From the NCBI GenBank assembly GCA_026874595.1, contig CM049316.1:33427339-33491338 (forward strand): a stretch of DNA of 64,000 bases, written 5' to 3'. Under the pieces are notes generated by a model. The model worked only from the letters and a program-made list of their open reading frames with translations. It ran no database searches and was not told the DNA's origin. The position numbers and the translations under genes were made by a program. The stretch comes from Sipunculus nudus. Lineage: Eukaryota > Annelida > Sipuncula > Golfingiida > Sipunculidae. Shown here piece by piece: positions 59,367-64,000 of the stretch (position 1 is its first letter; every line of letters starts with the position of its first letter).

Positions 59367-60550
59367 GTCCAAAGTAGGTGTGTTTGTGTGTGTTTATATG
59401 CCCAAACTAAAAATGTTTACTAAATTAATGACTAAACCTGGCACAGCTGGCTCTTAAATGATATACCAACTGCTTCATGTGACTAGGGAACTGACGTAAT
59501 ACCCGTCACTAACGTGAAATTCAGGCCTTGCTAATGACACTTTGCTGTAGACCGTTATATTTGATATCTACACATAAGCAAGGCGACCGTTTATTTTATT
59601 TCAGGCGTTAAAATTGCAGAATATAAAATAGAGGTATGTATGCTTTTTTCACTACTATCTAATTAATTTTATGTTTCGCATATGGCAAAAATCAGAAACC
59701 CAAGAAAACAAAAAGAATAGCCAAGCGCTTTAGGATATCAACCCTAAAGTTGACTTGCATATCTTCATGCAGTAGTAATTCAAACCGAAGCCTATATTCA
59801 TCACAATGTTTCTTAGATATCGCTCAGTTTATATCAAAGAGTCACGTAATGTGTATCCATGACCACCGATGAAGCCATCGTAATGTCAAATTAAGGAAAA
59901 AGAGGATTTATTAGCGCAAAGAACGGTGATTGTTATTCTTATATCTAATCTTGCTGAAAGGGTGTCTTTCTCTTAATAAAAATAAATAAAATAAATCATG
60001 ACACGCCCCCATGCGGACAGGTCTCGTCAAACTGATGATCGATTTCTTAAGAAAAAATGTTAAAAATTCTGCGGGGAAGAGCAAACCTAAATGAAACACG
60101 GGAGGCTAAAATTTAAATAGAGTAAATATTTCACATTAGAACAGGTAAAATAGGACAGTATAATGCCTCGAATGTGAAATATTACCGGGCAGCTAATATT
60201 TTATGCGTGGGCCTTAGAATCCCTGTTCAGTTAGAACAGAGGTCATGAATCCCGGACCCCCTTTGATAAAAAAAAAAAATAATCCCGTCAGTCGTAAGGC
60301 TGTGAATACTTTATACCTCCTGCGAATCATTGAACAGATGCTTAACACTCGTGGCCTAAGCGCAAGTGGGTCGTTTATTGACCCATAGCGAAGCAAACAT
60401 ATATGTTTAATCTGTGCTAATCTGCCCGGGGTCGCTGATAAGCCGTGCTGTGCATAATATTTTTTGTGTAAACAGCAACAAAGCTTGATGTACATTTTCA
60501 GACGGACTGTACGACAAACGGAGAGATATACACATATTATTTGTTTTCAG
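59367..60550. other. P450 upstream region; no clear promoter or first exon
   Basis: 60124-60138 and 60171-60184 form an inverted repeat (AATATTTCACATT / AATGTGAAATATT). An acceptor-like TTATTTGTTTTCAG ends at 60550, so an upstream exon (5' UTR or N-terminal membrane anchor) may exist, but none can be recognised. Confidence 0.4.
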
Positions 60551-61068
60551 TCCTACGTCCATCAAATACCCGAGAAGATATGGCTGAAGATTACGGGGCC
60601 CCTCCACCTGAAATACCAGGCTGGCCTTTTCTCGGGAATATCTGCGACGTTAGCCCGGATACATTGCAGGCAGATTTGACGCGACTGATTAGAACCCATG
60701 GAAATGTGTTCATGTTGAAACTGCCTGGAAAAAGTATTCTGGTTCTAAGTTCAGCGGCAGCTATACTAGAAGCGTGCTATGACCGGGAAGATGACTTCGC
60801 CAGCCGACCACCTATGCCTTACATCTTCAGGAAAGCTATGTATGACTGCAATGACGTCACGTTTCTCAAGCATGGAGAGCCACATGACACTCTCCGAAAA
60901 AGTTTGAAACAAAACGTCGATTCTTACACTGATCCCGCAGAACGACTTGACGCCCTTTTAAAGCAAGAGTTTAAAGATATGATGAGTTGTTTCAAAGAAA
61001 TGAACGGAAAAGCGTTTGATCCTATGCCCTATATGATGAAGGTGATGGATGGAGTTTTCGTTGAAATG
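60551..61068 (+). CDS. Cytochrome P450, N-terminal exon
   Basis: The first in-frame ATG is at 60580 (MAEDYGAPPPEIPGWPFLGN). The open frame continues to a clean donor, GAAATG/GTAAGT, at 61068/61069. Visible P450 features are the proline-rich hinge PPPEIPGWPFLGN after which the fold begins, then HGNVFMLKLPGKSILVLSS (beta-1 region), DDFASRPP before helix B', and a helix C segment GEPHDTLRKSL. This order fits the microsomal CYP2 clan (CYP1/2/17-like). The usual hydrophobic membrane anchor precedes the hinge but is absent after this ATG; an acceptor at 60550 suggests it lies in an upstream exon spliced into LRPSNTRED. The helix C WxxxR motif has H instead of W, a departure at a residue that normally contacts a heme propionate. 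P450s are heme monooxygenases of ER membranes; the substrate cannot be inferred. Confidence 0.85.
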
Positions 61069-61642
61069 GTAAGTTTCCGCATATTCATTCAATACAAGGG
61101 CTTCACGGAATAAGTGAAATTATGGAAGCATATGCAAGTGAAAACAGAAACAGAAAGTGTTTTTCCTTGAAATGTAACAAGTTTTATTTTAAAGTTTGAC
61201 AGCTGAGACATGTAGTCCCGGCCGTCATACAGTCCCATATTCCCAGGTACATTCGTGCATAAGTGACTCAGCATTTGTGAATATTATTTGATTACGTTCT
61301 GAATCCGGATAATATGCCGGATCCATACCAAATCTAATCGATTCGGGCTTATTTGAAACGGCGAATGTGGATGAATGCAGATCTTGCGAAGGCAATAAAC
61401 ATAAATGTAAACTACTTTTTATTTACTGGCTTATGATATTTAAATTCACTTGCAAAAAGGCCTACGCCTAAACATACAAGGACTACAATAAAAATTATAT
61501 TAAATAGAAACACATACACATTGCGTTTTGTTTTTATGTAAAAGGTGTCTTGTGGGACATTTGAATTCGTGAGGGAGTCTGCAGCAGTGGTGCTTCGCCC
61601 TAAAATTACAATCCATGTTAAGCACTTTTTTTTATTTTCTAG
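61069..61642 (+). other. P450 intron 1
   Basis: Phase 0 GT-AG intron of 574 bp, with donor GTAAGTTT and acceptor TTTTTTTTATTTTCTAG. It contains a ~50-bp phrase shared with 57470-57520. Confidence 0.75.
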
Positions 61643-61855
61643 ATAACGGGGAAGCCTTTGGTAAAACATTCCCACATTGATGCAGGTTTGACGAGTCTTG
61701 CAGAAAACCTGGCAAAATGTACGTCTCTAAACTATGGCACGAATTTAGAGATTTTTCCACCGCTCCGATGGCTTCCGGTTGAAAGTACAAAAACATTGAG
61801 ACAGGCACAAGAGGCGGAGAAGGCGTCTGTCTGCGCTATGTTTGAGGAAGCTAAG
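61643..61855 (+). CDS. Cytochrome P450, second exon
   Basis: A 71-codon exon (213 bp, phase 0 to phase 0) reading ITGKPLVKHSHIDAGL, then LAENLAKCTSLNYGTNLEIF, PPLRWLP and an acidic, Ala-rich helix ending MFEEAK. It lies between an acceptor (TTTTCTAG) and a donor (AAG/GTTAGT). It corresponds to the helix E to G region of CYP2-clan enzymes, where (D)..P.LR.(L/F)P is typical. Continuity of frame with exon 1 is perfect. Confidence 0.8.
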
Positions 61856-61989
61856 GTTAGTATCTCCCACAGAAAGCATTTATCTATTTCAGTGTTTTTT
61901 ATGATAGATCCATGGCCTGTTGGTGGCTATACTATTGAGCCTCCTGAATTTCAGAATGTACATACGGGGTCAGGAATAAACTAGAAGTC

Positions 61990-62130
61990 ATCATCTGTCG
62001 TTAAGGCATTAGATTGCATCTCCGAGGTTCTATCCAGATTTCTCCACAATTACATTAGGGACCGGCGGGGTCCCTACTGGGAACCTTCCGGGTCCTTGTT
62101 GAACGCCTTAACCACTACGCTACGTCATAC
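61990..62130 (-). mobile_element. tRNA-derived SINE fragment in P450 intron 2
   Basis: On the minus strand, GTAGCGTAGTGGTTAAGGCG (about 62106-62125) is an excellent A-box with flanks. GGTTCCCAGTAGGGACC (about 62072-62088) sits at B-box distance and resembles GGTTCGANNCC. The body then continues leftward. Just to the right, 62140-62215 holds two short family-A-like 5' pieces (CCGGCAAGTGGC, ATGCCCCCGGCAAGTGGCC). Confidence 0.55.
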
Positions 62131-62485
62131 TCCATTTTAATTATACCTCCGGCAAGTGGCGAGCTATTTGTGTAAATTATGCCCCCGGCAAGTGGCCAGG
62201 TATTATGTTTTCATTATAGTTACTTGAATTGTCTGTTAGCAACTTTCCTAAAAAAAGATATGAACGAATGTTGTTTAATATAACAGATTTACGCCATATT
62301 GATATAAAGCAGTTATTTCATCACGGCCGAGGGCCAGACACATTCACTGGTATTAGGAGCTTCATTCAGGACGATGACTTGTTTAAACTCTGTTTGATAC
62401 TCCACAAGGCTGAGATGTAAAAGAAAACCAACATAGTACAAATAGAATTATATACAATACATTACGTAATCTTCTGTGGACAAAG

Positions 62486-62504
62486 TATATATATATATAT
62501 ATAT
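62486..62504. repeat. (TA)n microsatellite
   Basis: Short TA run in P450 intron 2. Confidence 0.9.
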
Positions 62505-62563
62505 ACACCACCACCTTAGGTTACATGTTTTTTTCCGTTTGTAAAGATTGCTGTATTTACTAA

Positions 62564-62658
62564 CAAATTGTTGATGAACAAGTTCTCACATCCGTCACAG
62601 AGTTGTATAAGAACTTTTCCCAGGAGGAATGCCTAGATTTCATTGATATGCACATAGA
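62564..62658 (+). CDS. Cytochrome P450, third exon, apparently splice-damaged
   Basis: The frame reads QIVDEQVLTSVTELYKN then FSQEECLDFIDMHI, ending at a good donor (ATAGA/GTAAGT, 62658/62659). It matches the P450 segment between helices G and H (..I.EH...F....RDF.DA.I). With exon 2 ending in phase 0 the exon should begin at CAA (62564), but the two bases before it are AA, not AG, and an in-frame TAA ends there. The nearest AGs (62545-62546, 62581-62582) give the wrong phase. Either the acceptor is mutated, the base call is wrong, or the gene is a pseudogene. Helix I, ExxR and the Cys heme loop are not found before the window ends. Confidence 0.6.
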
Positions 62659-62942
62659 GTAAGTTAGAAATTGCATAAATTATATATATAGGTGTAGAAT
62701 AGCTAGCTTTAGACCTGCAAATCTTATTAATTTCTAATGAATCCATATATATTAATGCTTGTACAGAGTGGCACGTGAGTAGGTTATTATATAACACACG
62801 TACTTTACATATATACTTTTAAGAAGGACTTTAGTTGTTATAAAAAACTAGTATCCATGTGTGTCTGAAATTTTCATCTACTCCTATTCAGCAATTAACG
62901 AGACAAACAGACAAACACTTTCACTTTCCACAAAGGACAGGC
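62659..62942. other. Unassigned stretch after P450 exon 3
   Basis: Presumed intron sequence with short TA runs. No further P450 exon can be recognised. Confidence 0.4.
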
Positions 62943-63832
62943 TTGTACACACAGGCACTCGTTTCCAGCACTACAATGGCCTAGAAACCGTAAACACATT
63001 GAGTATGGGCGATATACCAGTTATAAAAGAACAAGGTAATGAACTCCACCGCTACGCGGGCAAGACAACTTTTTTTCACAAGTCCGAATTCCGGAGAATT
63101 ATCCGCTTCTCAAGCATGATCACGCGCCTTTTTGTTGAAAACATCTTTAGTTACAAGATTAAACTTCCAAATATAAAAGTTCCCCACACTAACCGCGAAT
63201 TCCAGCACGTTTATTTCAGCTGCGACACCGTCATTAGGCATGTATACATTTACTAGTTGCGGAAGTTGACGTCATCCCGGGCTTAATGTATGTTATGGTT
63301 ATAGAACAGACGTTAATGTATACAAAACAAGTGATATAATGGTCCTGGTTGTGTTTGCATGCCATGCCCACTGATTTTCAACTTCATTGACAATTTGACA
63401 GCTGTTTGAATTGTGCGCCTAAAAGAGATGTAGAAAACGACTGGTACCATGCAGCCAATCACAGACGCCAGCTCAAGGGGAAATCCATTCAGCCCGGGGT
63501 GACGTCAACTTCCGCAACTAGTAAATGTATACATGACAAATGACGGTGTCGCAGCTTGGATAAACGTGCTGGAATTCGCGGTTAGTGTGGGGAACTTTTA
63601 TATTTGGAAGTTTAATCTTGTGAATAAAGAAGTTTTCAACAAAAAGGCGCGTGAACATGCTTGTGAAGCGGATAATTCTCCGGAATTGGGACTTGTGAAA
63701 AAAAGTTGTCTTGCCCGCGTAGCGGTGGAGTTCATTACCTTGTTCTTTTATAACTGGTATATCGCCCATACTCAATGTGTTTACGGTTTCTAGGCCATTT
63801 TAGCGCGGGAAACGAGTGCCTGTGCTTGTACA
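62943..63832. mobile_element. Long-TIR (foldback-like) element, ~890 bp
   Basis: Arms 62943-63285 and 63488-63832 are inverted copies of about 345 bp, around a unique centre of ~200 bp. Ends read TTGTACACACAGGCACTCG on the left and, reverse-complemented, TGTACAAGCACAGGCACTCG on the right. The inner arm ends contain ACTAGTTGCGGAAGTTGACG. Similar open frames on opposite strands of the two arms are a direct consequence of the inversion and do not indicate a protein. It is a non-autonomous DNA element, superfamily unassigned, in or after the P450 gene. Confidence 0.8.
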
Positions 63833-64000
63833 CTCAGCTGCTTAATGGATCTGAAATAGGGTCAGCCGAGCTCGTGTACTACGATATGAGCGAATCAATT
63901 ATGCGCAGTGTCCAAAGTATCCCCACTTTACGCTAAATGAACAAGCGTGCATTCATACATATCATGTCATATGCATAGGGATGCTTTCAGACTGCCTGCC
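63833..64000. other. Right edge of window
   Basis: No recognisable feature. Confidence 0.4.

Noticed and set aside
62861-63775. A pair of similar 'proteins' on opposite strands (GDIPVIKEQGNELHRYAG...)
   Set aside because: They lie in the two arms of an inverted repeat, so similarity is automatic. No known domain was recognised.

Overview
The window reads as intergenic and intronic DNA from an animal nuclear genome, most likely a bivalve mollusc or close lophotrochozoan relative. It is AT-rich, has GT-AG introns, lacks bacterial gene organisation and is dominated by repeats. The species call is inference: it rests on repeat types of the kind known from bivalves (tandem-repeat-bearing Helitron/Helentron-like elements such as the pearl and DTC84 types). 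Nearly all long open reading frames are repeat DNA read through, not genes.

Layout. 1-6851: nested copies of two Helentron-like non-autonomous element families (A and B). 7160-14544: mostly unique AT-rich DNA with a degenerate transposon-type protein pseudogene (about 11030-11960, minus strand) and a 5'-truncated CR1/L2-like LINE (about 12950-13696). 14545-24645: a 10 kb satellite of 77-bp monomers carrying TTAGGG telomere-like motifs, organised into 462-bp six-mers and a 2.3-kb super-unit. 25150-25615: degenerate units related to family C. 26501-27414: a DNA-transposon-like element. 29251-31245: family C, a third Helentron-like element with exactly six 280-bp repeats. 31780-32930: a LINE reverse-transcriptase relic between long direct repeats. 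33317-38658: an A element split by a 4-kb B element. 40440-40911: remains of aldehyde oxidase/xanthine dehydrogenase exons. 41099-41800: a B fragment. 42403-42576: a near-perfect palindrome that encodes a hammerhead ribozyme. 45306-46584: another B element. 48080-50005: a 403-bp AACGTT-rich satellite. 51475-51773: a tRNA-derived SINE. 52612-54130: a 68-bp minisatellite. 54736-54942 and 58047-58338: two MITEs. 58872-59165: a second, decayed hammerhead-like inverted repeat. 60551-62658: the first part of a cytochrome P450 gene. 62943-63832: a long inverted-repeat element.

The only recognisable host gene with intact exons is the P450. Two exons are clean, the third looks splice-damaged, and the heme-binding half is not in the window. 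The most notable signals are the hammerhead ribozyme palindrome at 42.4-42.6 kb, with a relative at 58.9 kb; the shared architecture of three otherwise unrelated Helentron-like families; a GGTGGCGCCACC palindrome recurring across their repeat units; and the multi-level hierarchy of the TTAGGG satellite. All homology calls were made by reading, without database searches.
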